A stretch of 22,654 nucleotides of DNA from Loktanella sp. UBA3435 (GTDB lineage Bacteria > Pseudomonadota > Alphaproteobacteria > Rhodobacterales > Rhodobacteraceae): positions 62,061 through 84,714 of the forward strand of contig DFSO01000087.1 of assembly GCA_002378665.1 (NCBI GenBank), read 5' to 3'. Positions within the stretch are counted from its first letter, which is position 1. Every line of letters starts with the position of its first letter. Shown here piece after piece: positions 7,769 to 16,172 of this stretch. A model generated the notes under the pieces. The model was not told the origin of the DNA and did no database searches. It saw only the letters and a list, made by a program, of their open reading frames with translations. The position numbers and the translations under genes are program-made.

Positions 7769-8827
7769 TTAGATGTTGGAAGGTGGTAGCCTGTGCAGCG
7801 GCACAAACCGCGGCAAAAGGCGAAGAAGGCGCGCGCGGATTTTTTCCCAAAACGCACCAAGAAGGAGGAGGATCACGCCAAGCAATAGCACTGTCATCGC
7901 GGCACTATCTCCGTCGAAAACCGTCGAGGCGAGGGCGAGGATATAGCCGATAGCGGCGATCAGGAATGAACGACGATCAATGATAATCGCAACCACGGCA
8001 AAGACCATCATGACGCCAAACAGCGCCCAATTCGCATCGCGATCCAAAAGCGTGAGAGCGATGGTGTTCACAAGCGCAGGGGCGGCCACGACGTGCAACC
8101 AAAACCCGTTTGCCGCACGGCGCGTGACGCGGTGCGGGTCCGACATATCAAACATCATCACCACCGCGAAAACGGCAAGGCCGAGCAACAATGTGATCCA
8201 CGCGAATGGCCCGCCAGCGGAAAGTAGGAACAGGTCGCTTGGGCTTTGCGGTGTGCCTTGGGACGTTGCCGCCATCAGGATGGCCACGATGAAGCAGCCG
8301 ACAGCGATCATCGCCATGGCGAACGGCACACGGAAGCGGAACCAGTAGATCACGAGGGTAAAGGTGCCGACTGCGAACGGCCACGGTAGCGAGGAGTAAT
8401 CCGCTTGGGCGACCATAAACGGCTGAGCGAAATAGGCGGTCATGGCGAGGGCCGCGTTAATCGCAAATAGGATAGATAGCGCAATTGCGGGGGCGACCAT
8501 GCGGCGGCGGCGGACGAAATATTCGGATAAAAGCCAGAGCGCTGCGGTACCAGCGCCACCATATAGCAGCGCAAATTGTTGAGGATTTGAAATTTGCGAC
8601 GCGTAGGCAATTCCGACAAAGCTGGCCCAACCAAAGGATAAGATAAGCAGACCAACGACGATGAAAATTTCGTTGAACCCTTTGAACAGTTCAAACGGCT
8701 CGTCGCCAATCGCTAGATCGCTTCGCGCCCCACGACGGCTATCAGCAAGGCCCGCAAGCGACGCGGCTTGCGCCTCTGTCACGATGCCCGCACCAACGGC
8801 AGCCTTGAGATCGTCGCGACCTATCAT
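7769..8827 (-). CDS. Multi-pass membrane protein of unknown function inside the hslVU operon
   Basis: I do not recognise this gene firmly. With the ATG at 8827, which overlaps the hslV stop as ATGA, it encodes 352 residues; a longer reading from 8872 would run 45 bases back into hslV and is unlikely. The first 45 residues are hydrophilic and helical-looking, starting IGRDDLKAAVGAGIVT and leading to a short acidic-basic stretch. About nine to ten hydrophobic segments follow, with short loops, two arginine-rich turns (VRRRR near residue 105 and RVTRRA near 235) and a basic C-terminal tail. An N-terminal soluble helix region followed by many helices recalls DUF2157-type membrane proteins, a weak match from memory. 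Its position between hslV and hslU with coupled translation suggests coexpression with the protease, perhaps in stress or envelope quality control, which is inference. Confidence 0.72.
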   Translation of the reverse strand: MIGRDDLKAAVGAGIVTEAQAASLAGLADSRRGARSDLAIGDEPFELFKGFNEIFIVVGLLILSFGWASFVGIAYASQISNPQQFALLYGGAGTAALWLLSEYFVRRRRMVAPAIALSILFAINAALAMTAYFAQPFMVAQADYSSLPWPFAVGTFTLVIYWFRFRVPFAMAMIAVGCFIVAILMAATSQGTPQSPSDLFLLSAGGPFAWITLLLGLAVFAVVMMFDMSDPHRVTRRAANGFWLHVVAAPALVNTIALTLLDRDANWALFGVMMVFAVVAIIIDRRSFLIAAIGYILALASTVFDGDSAAMTVLLLGVILLLLGAFWEKIRARLLRLLPRFVPLHRLPPSNI

Positions 8828-9381
8828 GCGTTGATCGTTTCCACGGTCAGCTTCCCATTGGTGTAAACGCAAATGTCGGCGGCAATCGCCATCGCTTTGC
8901 GGGCAATCTCCTCAGCGTCGAGATCAGTATCCATCAAGGCGCGACCCGCAGCGAGGGCAAAGTTGCCGCCCGATCCAATAGCGGTCACGTCATGTTCAGG
9001 CTCAAGCACGTCACCGGCACCGGTAATCACGAAAAGCTCTTTTCCGTCAGAGACAATCAGCATCGCCTCCAGCTTTTGCAAATACTTATCGGTCCGCCAA
9101 TCTTTCGCCAGCTCAACAGAGGCGCGGGCAAGTTGACCGGGGGTCGCCTCCAGCTTTTTCTCAAGCCGCTCTAGCAGCGTGAACGCGTCAGCAGTTGATC
9201 CCGCAAAACCCGCGATCACATCCATGCCGCCGGGGGAAAGGCGGCGCACCTTACGGGCGGTGCCTTTGATCACGGTTTGGCCAAGGCTCACTTGACCGTC
9301 ACCTGCGATGACAACTTTGCCACCTTTGCGCACGCCGATGATCGTGGTGCCGTGCCAACCGGGAAATTCTTCTTTTGCCAT
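8824..9381 (-). CDS. hslV: ATP-dependent protease peptidase subunit HslV (ClpQ)
   Basis: HslV is the two-ringed threonine peptidase that degrades proteins delivered by HslU in the cytosol, a bacterial relative of proteasome beta subunits. The 185-residue product carries GTTIIGVRKGGKVVIAGDGQ near its start. The catalytic nucleophile should be T12, exposed by removing an 11-residue leader that ends in HG. The GFAGSTADAFTL block and the later AIGSGGNFALAAGRAL motif are diagnostic. A GAAGGA lies eight bases before the ATG. The gene begins a new unit downstream of the trxA terminator and has a sigma-32-like promoter just upstream. Its stop overlaps the start of the membrane protein gene. Confidence 0.97.
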   Translation of the reverse strand: MAKEEFPGWHGTTIIGVRKGGKVVIAGDGQVSLGQTVIKGTARKVRRLSPGGMDVIAGFAGSTADAFTLLERLEKKLEATPGQLARASVELAKDWRTDKYLQKLEAMLIVSDGKELFVITGAGDVLEPEHDVTAIGSGGNFALAAGRALMDTDLDAEEIARKAMAIAADICVYTNGKLTVETINA

Positions 9382-9409
9382 CTGTCGGGTCCTTCGTTTG
9401 TTACAGCCT

Positions 9410-9438
9410 ATATGGCAATGGATCGGTGGGGCGACAAG
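9410..9438 (-). promoter_or_regulatory. Sigma-32 (RpoH)-like heat-shock promoter of hslV
   Basis: On the minus strand CTTGTCG, 15 bases and GCCATAT stand in the order and spacing of heat-shock promoters (consensus CTTGAAA, 11-16 bases, CCCATNT). Transcription would begin near 9403, about 22 bases before the hslV ATG, leaving room for the GAAGGA site. The hslVU genes belong to the heat-shock regulon in other proteobacteria, so the position makes sense. The match was made by eye. Confidence 0.55.
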
Positions 9439-9446
9439 GCGGACAT

Positions 9447-9471
9447 AAAAAAGGGCGCCACTTGGGCGCCC
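9447..9471 (-). terminator. Intrinsic terminator of trxA
   Basis: The seven-base-pair perfect stem GGGCGCC/GGCGCCC with a five-base loop (9453-9471) is followed on the minus strand by six T residues (9447-9452). It starts 24 bases past the trxA stop and lies upstream of the hslV promoter, so it separates the addAB-trxA unit from the hslVU unit. Confidence 0.88.
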
Positions 9472-9494
9472 AATTCCGCTTATTTCGCGTCAGA

Positions 9495-9815
9495 TTAGAT
9501 CGACTCTTCGATCCAGCCCTGAATGGCGGCCTTTGGGGCTGCGCCAGCTTTGTTGGAAACAACTTCGCCGTTTTTGAAAACGAACAGCGCAGGGATGCCG
9601 CGCACGCCCATTTGAGCGGGGGAGTTCGGGTTTTCGTCCACGTTGACCTTAACGATCTTCACTTTGCCAGCCATTTCGATGGACAATTCTTCAAGCGCTG
9701 GGCCGATTTGTTTGCATGGGCCACACCATTCTGCCCAGAAGTCTACGACGACTGGAATGTCGGACTGGCGCACTTCGGCGTCAAATGTTGCGTCTGTTAC
9801 TGCTACGGTTGCCAT
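9495..9815 (-). CDS. trxA: Thioredoxin 1
   Basis: Thioredoxin is the general cytosolic protein disulfide reductant, supplying ribonucleotide reductase, PAPS reductase and peroxiredoxins. The 106-residue single domain has the WCGPC active site with cysteines at 31 and 34, the buried acidic residue D25 before FWAEW, the cis-proline in RGIPAL (P75), and the closing glycine region before the final helix. There is no signal peptide. A strong AAGGAG (9823-9828) sits seven bases before the ATG. It is the last gene after addA (58-base gap) and ends in an intrinsic terminator. It probably also has its own promoter, but I could not locate one. Confidence 0.97.
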   Translation of the reverse strand: MATVAVTDATFDAEVRQSDIPVVVDFWAEWCGPCKQIGPALEELSIEMAGKVKIVKVNVDENPNSPAQMGVRGIPALFVFKNGEVVSNKAGAAPKAAIQGWIEESI

Positions 9816-9822
9816 TTCGGCT

Positions 9823-9828
9823 CTCCTT
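9823..9828 (-). promoter_or_regulatory. Ribosome binding site of trxA
   Basis: AAGGAG on the minus strand lies seven bases before the trxA ATG. It is one of the two best Shine-Dalgarno matches in the window, in line with an abundant protein. Confidence 0.7.
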
Positions 9829-9873
9829 GGACGATTTGATTTGAACGGAACCTATGAACCGCGGCGCGATTGG

Positions 9874-12800
9874 TCAAGGCGCAGTCACGCGGTTGAGAGC
9901 CTCTGCAACAAGTTTCGGGGGAATGGGCATCAATGTCGCTGTGTGGGTCCACAGGATCGCTACCTCGATTTCGTGATCGGGGAACACCTTTGCCAGCCCT
10001 GCCGCATAAGCCGCCATTTGCCGCAGTAACCCTTCTGGAGTCTGCTCAGGCGTATCAGGCACAAGGCGGTTCGATTTGTAGTCGATGGCCGTGACCTTGG
10101 TGTCGCTGATCAACAAGCGGTCAATCGCGCCGTGAAAGCGGATATCGCCGACTTGGGCGGTGATATCGACCTCGGTGAGCGCGTCTTTGGTCCAGAGATG
10201 CGCAAGCGCGGGGGCATCTAGCACTTTGCAAACATGAGCAGGAATTTCGGCGTCATTGGCGAGGCCTTCATCCATGCCCGACAGCAATTGTTTAGCCAAG
10301 TCGTCGCGCTTGTCTTTGGTGACCAAAGGTAAATGTTCGAGCAACAAGTGGATCGCCGTGCCGCGTGCCTTTGCGTAATCTTCGTCCTGTTCGCTTTGAT
10401 CTCCTGCGATGATTTTTGCGCCATTCAGGTCAGAAGGTGACACGGTTTTGGATTTCATGATTGTGGGTAAGTCGGCAAAAACAGGAGCCGCGACTTTTGC
10501 GATTTCTGTGCGCTTCACGTCCTCAAGTTCACCACTTTTCCATTCCTCTTGGGTAAAGCGACAGATGTCCAAACCACCACAACTCTCCTTCACAGCGCCA
10601 GCATGTTCCATCGCACACGCAACAAGCGAATACCAACTCTCGCTGCCGTCACCGACATCACCCGCAGCACCAATCACCAGCCATTTTTCCGCACGCGTCA
10701 TCGCGACGTAAAGCAGGCGCATGTTTTCCTCATTCTGGGCTTCGGCCAATTCATCCTTCAGCGCACCCTGCGCCTCAGACGCGGAATCCGCTTTCGTTTT
10801 CCAGATCATGTGATTGCCAGCAGGATACAGATCCGCACGCACTTCGTTCTTTTTCTTGGCAGTGTCGGGCAGGAACACAATCGGACTCTCTAACCCCTTG
10901 GCCCCATGCACCGTCATCACGCGAATGCGGTCGCCTTGGCTATCCATCTGACGTTTGACCTCCAGGTCATCTGTCTGCATCGCAGCAAGAAAACCCGTTA
11001 GGCTTGGCGCGCCAGTGGATTCGTAAACCAAGGCTTGCGAGAGCAGTGCGTCGATCCCATCCTCTGCCTCAATCCCAAGGCGGGCGAGCAGGTTAAGACG
11101 CCCTTTGTGGCGTGTCAAAATACGCTCGATCAGGTCGTAGGGGCGTAAAAAGTCGGCCTGCTTTCGTAGATCCCGCAAGATCGCTTTCGTGGCGTCATGC
11201 CCATCGGCTGCACGAAGGGCGGACCACAAAAACCCTTTCTCGGGCCGATGATGGGCCAGCGTAAACAAGTCCTGCTCGGTCCAACCAAACAACGGAGATT
11301 TCAACGCAGACGCCAGCGACAGGTCATCCTCAGGCAAGGCAAGGAACGACAGAAGCGCCGTGAGGTCTCGCACAGCAAGCTCGGCCCCGACCCGCAATCT
11401 GTCCGCACCCGCAATCTTTAAATCCGCCGCTTTACACGCACGGATCATCTCGGAAAACAGCCCCGTTTTGCGCCCCCGCACAAGGATCAGAATATCACCC
11501 TCGGTAATCGGGCGATGGTTATAGGTGCCTGTGTTGCCAATCTCGACGGGCAAGGTTTCATGCGCGATCATATGTTTGATCTGCGACGCCACGCGGTTTG
11601 CCATCACAACAATTTCGCTGGTCTCGCTGGGTTGATCGACAGGGACGAACCATTTGCGCTCTTGCTCGTCCCCCACCTTTTCGACCACGGGCCATAGATC
11701 AACGCGCCCCGGCATATCGGCCTTAAACGCGAGGTGGCTGCTCTCGGTCGGCATGCCCATGGATTGCGGGCCGCTGAAGGTTTCGTCCACCACGCGCAAG
11801 ATCGCTTGCGACGAGCGGAAGGAATAGTTCAGCGACATATCAGCAAGGTTGCGGCCAACATGCGCCAAGGCCTCGCTAAAGTGGTGGCGCATCTGATCAA
11901 ACGCCTCGGGTGCGGCCCCTTGGAACGAATAGATCGACTGCTTCACATCGCCCACGACGAAAATCGTGCGCTCTTTGTCGGGGTTCGCGCCGACGCCAGC
12001 GGTGAATTCGTGGGTCAATTGTTTGATCACGGCCCATTGGTTCGGGCTCGTGTCTTGGGCCTCGTCGACCAGCACGTGATCAATGCCGCCATCAAGGCGG
12101 AACAGCACCCATTGCGCGACCTTTTCATCCGTTAGCAATGCCTTGGCCTTGCCGATCAAGTCGTCGAAATCAAGCATGCCAAGCGATAGTTTGCGCGTCT
12201 CATAGGCGGGGAGGAATACGTCGGCGAAGTCATAAAGCGCTGTCGTCTTTTCATAGGCGAGCAGGGCAAGGCAGCTTTGGCGATTTGCCTCCACGGCCTC
12301 CATGATTGGGTGCAATTCCTCGATCAATTCGGGGTTCGCTTCGCGCGTTCCCTTGGTCGGAAAGGAGTCGTATTTCGCGGCAAAGGGCGCCTTGGCTTTC
12401 GCGCCAAATAGGAAAAGCCCTTCCAGAATGCCGACGTCATACAGCGACGGCTTGCCCGACAGATTGAGCGACCCCAGTACGCCAGCGGCCTTGGCATCTG
12501 TCGGAGATCCCTTGCGCAAAACGGGGATCAGGTTCGTCAGGGTCTCTGTCGCACCGTCCATGAATACCGATTTGATCAGGTTTTCGCGCGTAACGCCGAG
12601 GGCTAGATCAAGGCTTTCCCGCAGCGCAGCATCACTTGGCCGCACGGATAGTGCCTCGCGCTTACCCGCGATTTCTTGGGTCAAATCGGTAAGGTCAGCG
12701 CCGGTAAAATGCGCCAGCAACCCCTCGACTTGTCTGCGATGCCGCCCGATGACCATGTCATCAACGACCTCGGCACGCAGGGCTTTGGCGGTCACATCTT

Positions 12801-13242
12801 CCATTTCGCGGAACTGTGGGCTGATACCCGCCTCAAGCGGGAAGCGGCGCAAAACACCTGCGCAGAAAGAGTGGATCGTCTGGATTTTCAAACCACCCGG
12901 AGTCTCAACCGCGCGGGCGAAAAGTTGGCGTGCGCTTTTTAATCGGGTCGCATCAATGGCCCCCTCGGTCCCAAGCTCCATCAGATCGTGGCGCAGATCG
13001 TCGTCGCCCATCATCGCCCAAGCACCAAGGCGTTTGAACAGGCGGTTCTGCATCTCGGCGGCAGCCGCCTTGGTGTAGGTCAGGCAAAGAATGTTCTGCG
13101 GCTCAACACCATCAAACAAAAGCCGCGCCACACGGTCCGTCAGCACCCGGGTTTTTCCCGAACCCGCGTTCGCAGACAGCCAAGTGGAATTGCGCGGATC
13201 GGCGGCATCGACCTGCCGTTGGGTGGCGTCGTTGCGGATCAT
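9874..13242 (-). CDS. addA: Double-strand break repair helicase-nuclease AddA
   Basis: AddA is the UvrD-type 3'-5' helicase and nuclease subunit of AddAB, which resects double-strand ends and loads RecA, doing the job of RecBCD. With the ATG at 13242 it has 1122 residues. The N-terminus shows a Q-motif glutamine (Q8) and Walker A ANAGSGKT at 24-31. Walker B is VLVDEAQDT, motif III-like FVVGDVKQSIYSF is present, and motif V is MTVHGAKGLE. The C-terminal RecB-type nuclease domain shows GTAIHLLLEHL, then a GAIDRLL to AIDYKSNR segment and a QMAAYA motif. A reading from 13404 would add 54 residues that merely read addB in another frame. The ATG overlaps the addB stop by four bases. Confidence 0.95.
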   Translation of the reverse strand: MIRNDATQRQVDAADPRNSTWLSANAGSGKTRVLTDRVARLLFDGVEPQNILCLTYTKAAAAEMQNRLFKRLGAWAMMGDDDLRHDLMELGTEGAIDATRLKSARQLFARAVETPGGLKIQTIHSFCAGVLRRFPLEAGISPQFREMEDVTAKALRAEVVDDMVIGRHRRQVEGLLAHFTGADLTDLTQEIAGKREALSVRPSDAALRESLDLALGVTRENLIKSVFMDGATETLTNLIPVLRKGSPTDAKAAGVLGSLNLSGKPSLYDVGILEGLFLFGAKAKAPFAAKYDSFPTKGTREANPELIEELHPIMEAVEANRQSCLALLAYEKTTALYDFADVFLPAYETRKLSLGMLDFDDLIGKAKALLTDEKVAQWVLFRLDGGIDHVLVDEAQDTSPNQWAVIKQLTHEFTAGVGANPDKERTIFVVGDVKQSIYSFQGAAPEAFDQMRHHFSEALAHVGRNLADMSLNYSFRSSQAILRVVDETFSGPQSMGMPTESSHLAFKADMPGRVDLWPVVEKVGDEQERKWFVPVDQPSETSEIVVMANRVASQIKHMIAHETLPVEIGNTGTYNHRPITEGDILILVRGRKTGLFSEMIRACKAADLKIAGADRLRVGAELAVRDLTALLSFLALPEDDLSLASALKSPLFGWTEQDLFTLAHHRPEKGFLWSALRAADGHDATKAILRDLRKQADFLRPYDLIERILTRHKGRLNLLARLGIEAEDGIDALLSQALVYESTGAPSLTGFLAAMQTDDLEVKRQMDSQGDRIRVMTVHGAKGLESPIVFLPDTAKKKNEVRADLYPAGNHMIWKTKADSASEAQGALKDELAEAQNEENMRLLYVAMTRAEKWLVIGAAGDVGDGSESWYSLVACAMEHAGAVKESCGGLDICRFTQEEWKSGELEDVKRTEIAKVAAPVFADLPTIMKSKTVSPSDLNGAKIIAGDQSEQDEDYAKARGTAIHLLLEHLPLVTKDKRDDLAKQLLSGMDEGLANDAEIPAHVCKVLDAPALAHLWTKDALTEVDITAQVGDIRFHGAIDRLLISDTKVTAIDYKSNRLVPDTPEQTPEGLLRQMAAYAAGLAKVFPDHEIEVAILWTHTATLMPIPPKLVAEALNRVTAP

Positions 13243-16172
13243 GTCAGGTCCTCTGGCGCGGCGTCGTTGCTGGTGTCCCATTCGCCAAAACGTGCGAGGT
13301 GGTCGTAATAGCTGGGGTCGGTGCGCGAAAACATCGCCATGCGGGCGGTATAGCCGCGTGATTTCACGTTGTACTCGTCCAGTAGCTTTTGAAAGTCCGC
13401 CCAAACATCCATTGCGGGGTTCTTATCCAAGGGTGCTATCACGTCCTTCATATCGGTGTTTATTGCAACAAAAGCAGCGCCATCAACGGGCAACCGCCCG
13501 ATCCCGTCAAACGCCCCAAGCTCGACCATTGCGGCCTCTAGCAAAAGCTGTTTGTCAAAGTTCGCCTGCATTTTCAGCGATGGCACTTGCCCTGTTTTAT
13601 AATCATATATCAGTGCGGTCCCCTCAACGGTCAGGTCGATCCGATCCGCCTTACAGGTCAGTTGCACGCCGGTATTCCCCACGGCGATTTTACCGTTCAC
13701 TTCGATATTCGAGGCCAGGGCACGGGCTTGGCGGGCGCGTTCACCTTCCAGATAAATATCGGCCACGCGTTCGAGTCGCGACAACCATTGCGCGCGGATC
13801 GTGGGCCAAGGGCAGTCGCGCTCGAAAATATCATGCGCGATTTGCATCAGGATATCGCGGGCATTGGGGGCGCTAGCTTGGGTGCCGCCGCCAATGAATT
13901 TCTCTAAAATTTCATGCACAATCATACCGCGCAAAGGTGCATCAACGCGTGGCGCGAGCGGGTCGAGTTCCCGCAGACGCAGCACCTTTTGCGCATAAAT
14001 CGCATAGGGATCGCGGATCAGGGTTTTGACCTGCGTGACCGAAATAGTCTTGGGGCGTGCCTCAATGGGGGGTTGCGGCGATGGGCGTTTCGCAGAGGCA
14101 ACCACCTCCTCTGGTTCTGACAATGCCGCGGCTTTTGCGAGCCAGATATCGCCATCCGCCCGCATCCGTTTCAGCGCATCTTCGCCGCCTTGCGCAGGTA
14201 AACCACCCAACAAGTTCACAAGTCGATTGACCCAGCGTGACGGCACGGTTTCCGCATCCGCAGACCGTTTGGCGCGACTGATCCAGACCTCTTTACCCGC
14301 AACCGCTTGTTGGTAATCATGCGCCGAAAGCCCGATGCGACGTTCAGGCAACAACAACCCTGCATCCTTGCGCATCTTACGATTGAGCCATGGATCGGGG
14401 GCGGCGGCCTCTGGCCAGACACCTTCGTTCATGCCGCCAAGAATGATCAGATCGGCGCCCTGCACGCGGGCTTCAAGCGTGCCCCAGATCAGGATATTGG
14501 GATGCGCCCCGTCAGGATTGCGCACCATGCCTTCGGCCAGAACAGCCCCAAACAGTGCTGCATATTCGGTGCAATTCATCTCGCCGCCAGCGTCGGCATG
14601 CGCAATCAAGTTATCGCAAATACGTCTGGCTTCACGGCCAGCGACCTCTTTCCAAAGCCCACCAGACCCTTCGGCATGTGGACCCGCGCAAAGCACGTCG
14701 CCCAAAGCAAGATGCGCGTTCACATGATCCGCCAAGTCGCGCTCAATCTGGTCGTCTAAACCCGTGATCAGCCCGCCAACCCAAGCGGCCCAAGGTTGCC
14801 GCGCCTCATCCGATCCCGCCCATTGCTCTAAAGTATCGGCAGTCGGAAATGGCGGACCTTTACGGCGCAACTGCAATTCCAACTCACGCGCAAACCGCAA
14901 ATGGGGGCCACGATCATCGTTGTCACTATTGCACAGCGGATGTTTGAGCAGCGTCAAAAGGCTCTCGCCTGTCACGGGCTTTCCAAACAAATCCGCAACA
15001 TGGCGTAGCATCCGACCGGGAGGAGATAGCGCGAGTGGCATGCCCGCACTATCGTCTGGCTTGAGATCCCAACGATCAAGTGCGGCGGTCACTTGGCGCG
15101 TCAGCATCCGATCAGGGGAGATCAGAGCGGCGGTAATTCCGTCTTGGGCGGCGGCACGCAGGCGCAGCGCAATCGCTTCCGCCTCGGCGCGGGGCGACGC
15201 AGCCTCAATCAAAGTCAGCCCATGTGTCGCGACCTGCAAATCACCCAATTCAGGCCCGTCTCGCAACCATTGGTCGGTCACTGGGGCAGGGCGCAGGGAC
15301 AGTGAAACAAGCGCATTGCGCAAAGGGTGCGCGGGGGGCGTTTCGCTCCAAGCGGTGATGTCATCGGGCAGCAAGTCAAGCTGCTGCATCACCTTGTGAA
15401 AGCGGTATTGCGGATGATCCTCGGAGACCAGATCGTTCTCCATGCTGGCCCAAACATCATGCGGCAAATCGAAATCATATCCCGGAAGAACAACCGCCCC
15501 TTGCGGCAGTTTTGCGACCGCTTGCATCAGCAGCGAGAACGCACCACGCGACCCCGTCGAACCCGCCATAATCACGGGGTGGTTCGGAGGCGATGCTATC
15601 CAATCGCTTGCCATCTGCGCGATGACGCGGCGCAAGCGCAGGTCCTTGTCGGGGTCTTTGCTGCCATCAAAATAAGGTGCTACGATTTTCAAGAACCGCA
15701 GGGCGCGATCCCAATGGCCAGACTCGTCGGTGACATCAAGCTTATCGAACGCGTCGGGCGTCACCCCTTCGCCGTTCATTTCTTCCATCAATTTCGCGAG
15801 ACTGTCTGAGAGATCATAGAGCGCCGCACGCGGGGCAAGATCGGGGTCTTGATCCAAAAGCTTTGCCACAAATTGAGACAACTCCAATCGTCGGCGCAGT
15901 TTGGAAACCGCAGGCGGACCAACATCCGCAAACGGATCATTCGCGAGGTCGGTGATCAAGCGAACACGCGGCAATAGTCGGGCTGGCCCGCTATCAAAAA
16001 CCTCGCGGATGCGCCGCTGCATACGGCTCGTGTTCACGTAAATTTCGATCCGGGCCCATTGGGCAGGGGTGAAATGGGCAAAGCGTTCTTGCAGGCCCTC
16101 AACCAACGCCGTGGCAAAATCCACCCCGGGTGCCATGCCAAAAACGCGGGGTCTGTCTGTGGTTTCAAACAT
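13239..16172 (-). CDS. addB: Double-strand break repair protein AddB
   Basis: AddB is the partner of AddA, holding an inactive or degenerate helicase core that scans for recombination hotspots and a second nuclease domain. The 977-residue product is of the alphaproteobacterial type. An MAGSTGSRGAFSLL segment near residue 204 resembles the degenerate P-loop of these proteins, and DLIILGGMNEGVWPEAA resembles the UvrD-like motif region. The C-terminal nuclease has GMIVHEILEKF, then DLTVEGTALIYDYKTGQ and QLLLEAAM, giving the His, Asp, Asp-x-Lys and Gln set. I see none of the clustered C-terminal cysteines that hold an iron-sulfur cluster in Bacillus AddB. The ATG overlaps murU by eight bases and the stop overlaps addA by four. 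Confidence 0.93.
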   Translation of the reverse strand: MFETTDRPRVFGMAPGVDFATALVEGLQERFAHFTPAQWARIEIYVNTSRMQRRIREVFDSGPARLLPRVRLITDLANDPFADVGPPAVSKLRRRLELSQFVAKLLDQDPDLAPRAALYDLSDSLAKLMEEMNGEGVTPDAFDKLDVTDESGHWDRALRFLKIVAPYFDGSKDPDKDLRLRRVIAQMASDWIASPPNHPVIMAGSTGSRGAFSLLMQAVAKLPQGAVVLPGYDFDLPHDVWASMENDLVSEDHPQYRFHKVMQQLDLLPDDITAWSETPPAHPLRNALVSLSLRPAPVTDQWLRDGPELGDLQVATHGLTLIEAASPRAEAEAIALRLRAAAQDGITAALISPDRMLTRQVTAALDRWDLKPDDSAGMPLALSPPGRMLRHVADLFGKPVTGESLLTLLKHPLCNSDNDDRGPHLRFARELELQLRRKGPPFPTADTLEQWAGSDEARQPWAAWVGGLITGLDDQIERDLADHVNAHLALGDVLCAGPHAEGSGGLWKEVAGREARRICDNLIAHADAGGEMNCTEYAALFGAVLAEGMVRNPDGAHPNILIWGTLEARVQGADLIILGGMNEGVWPEAAAPDPWLNRKMRKDAGLLLPERRIGLSAHDYQQAVAGKEVWISRAKRSADAETVPSRWVNRLVNLLGGLPAQGGEDALKRMRADGDIWLAKAAALSEPEEVVASAKRPSPQPPIEARPKTISVTQVKTLIRDPYAIYAQKVLRLRELDPLAPRVDAPLRGMIVHEILEKFIGGGTQASAPNARDILMQIAHDIFERDCPWPTIRAQWLSRLERVADIYLEGERARQARALASNIEVNGKIAVGNTGVQLTCKADRIDLTVEGTALIYDYKTGQVPSLKMQANFDKQLLLEAAMVELGAFDGIGRLPVDGAAFVAINTDMKDVIAPLDKNPAMDVWADFQKLLDEYNVKSRGYTARMAMFSRTDPSYYDHLARFGEWDTSNDAAPEDLT

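Noticed and set aside
8828..8872. Longer start for the membrane protein gene between hslV and hslU
   Set aside because: It reads the end of hslV in another frame; the ATG at 8827 overlaps the hslV stop and begins a plausible protein.
9375..9839. Plus-strand open frame of 154 codons across trxA
   Set aside because: It is antisense to trxA and the hslV leader, without family motifs or a ribosome site.
9857..9894. Inverted repeat AACCGCG/CGCGGTT at the end of addA as a terminator
   Set aside because: The 24-base loop is long and no T-run follows on the minus strand, so it is not an intrinsic terminator.
12302..13078. Plus-strand open frame of 258 codons inside addA
   Set aside because: Long antisense frames are common opposite GC-rich genes; the composition is typical of a shadow and addA motifs account for the region.
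13243..13404. N-terminal extension of addA by 54 residues
   Set aside because: It lies inside addB in another frame; the ATG at 13242 overlaps the addB stop as ATGA and gives the expected N-terminus just before the Q-motif.
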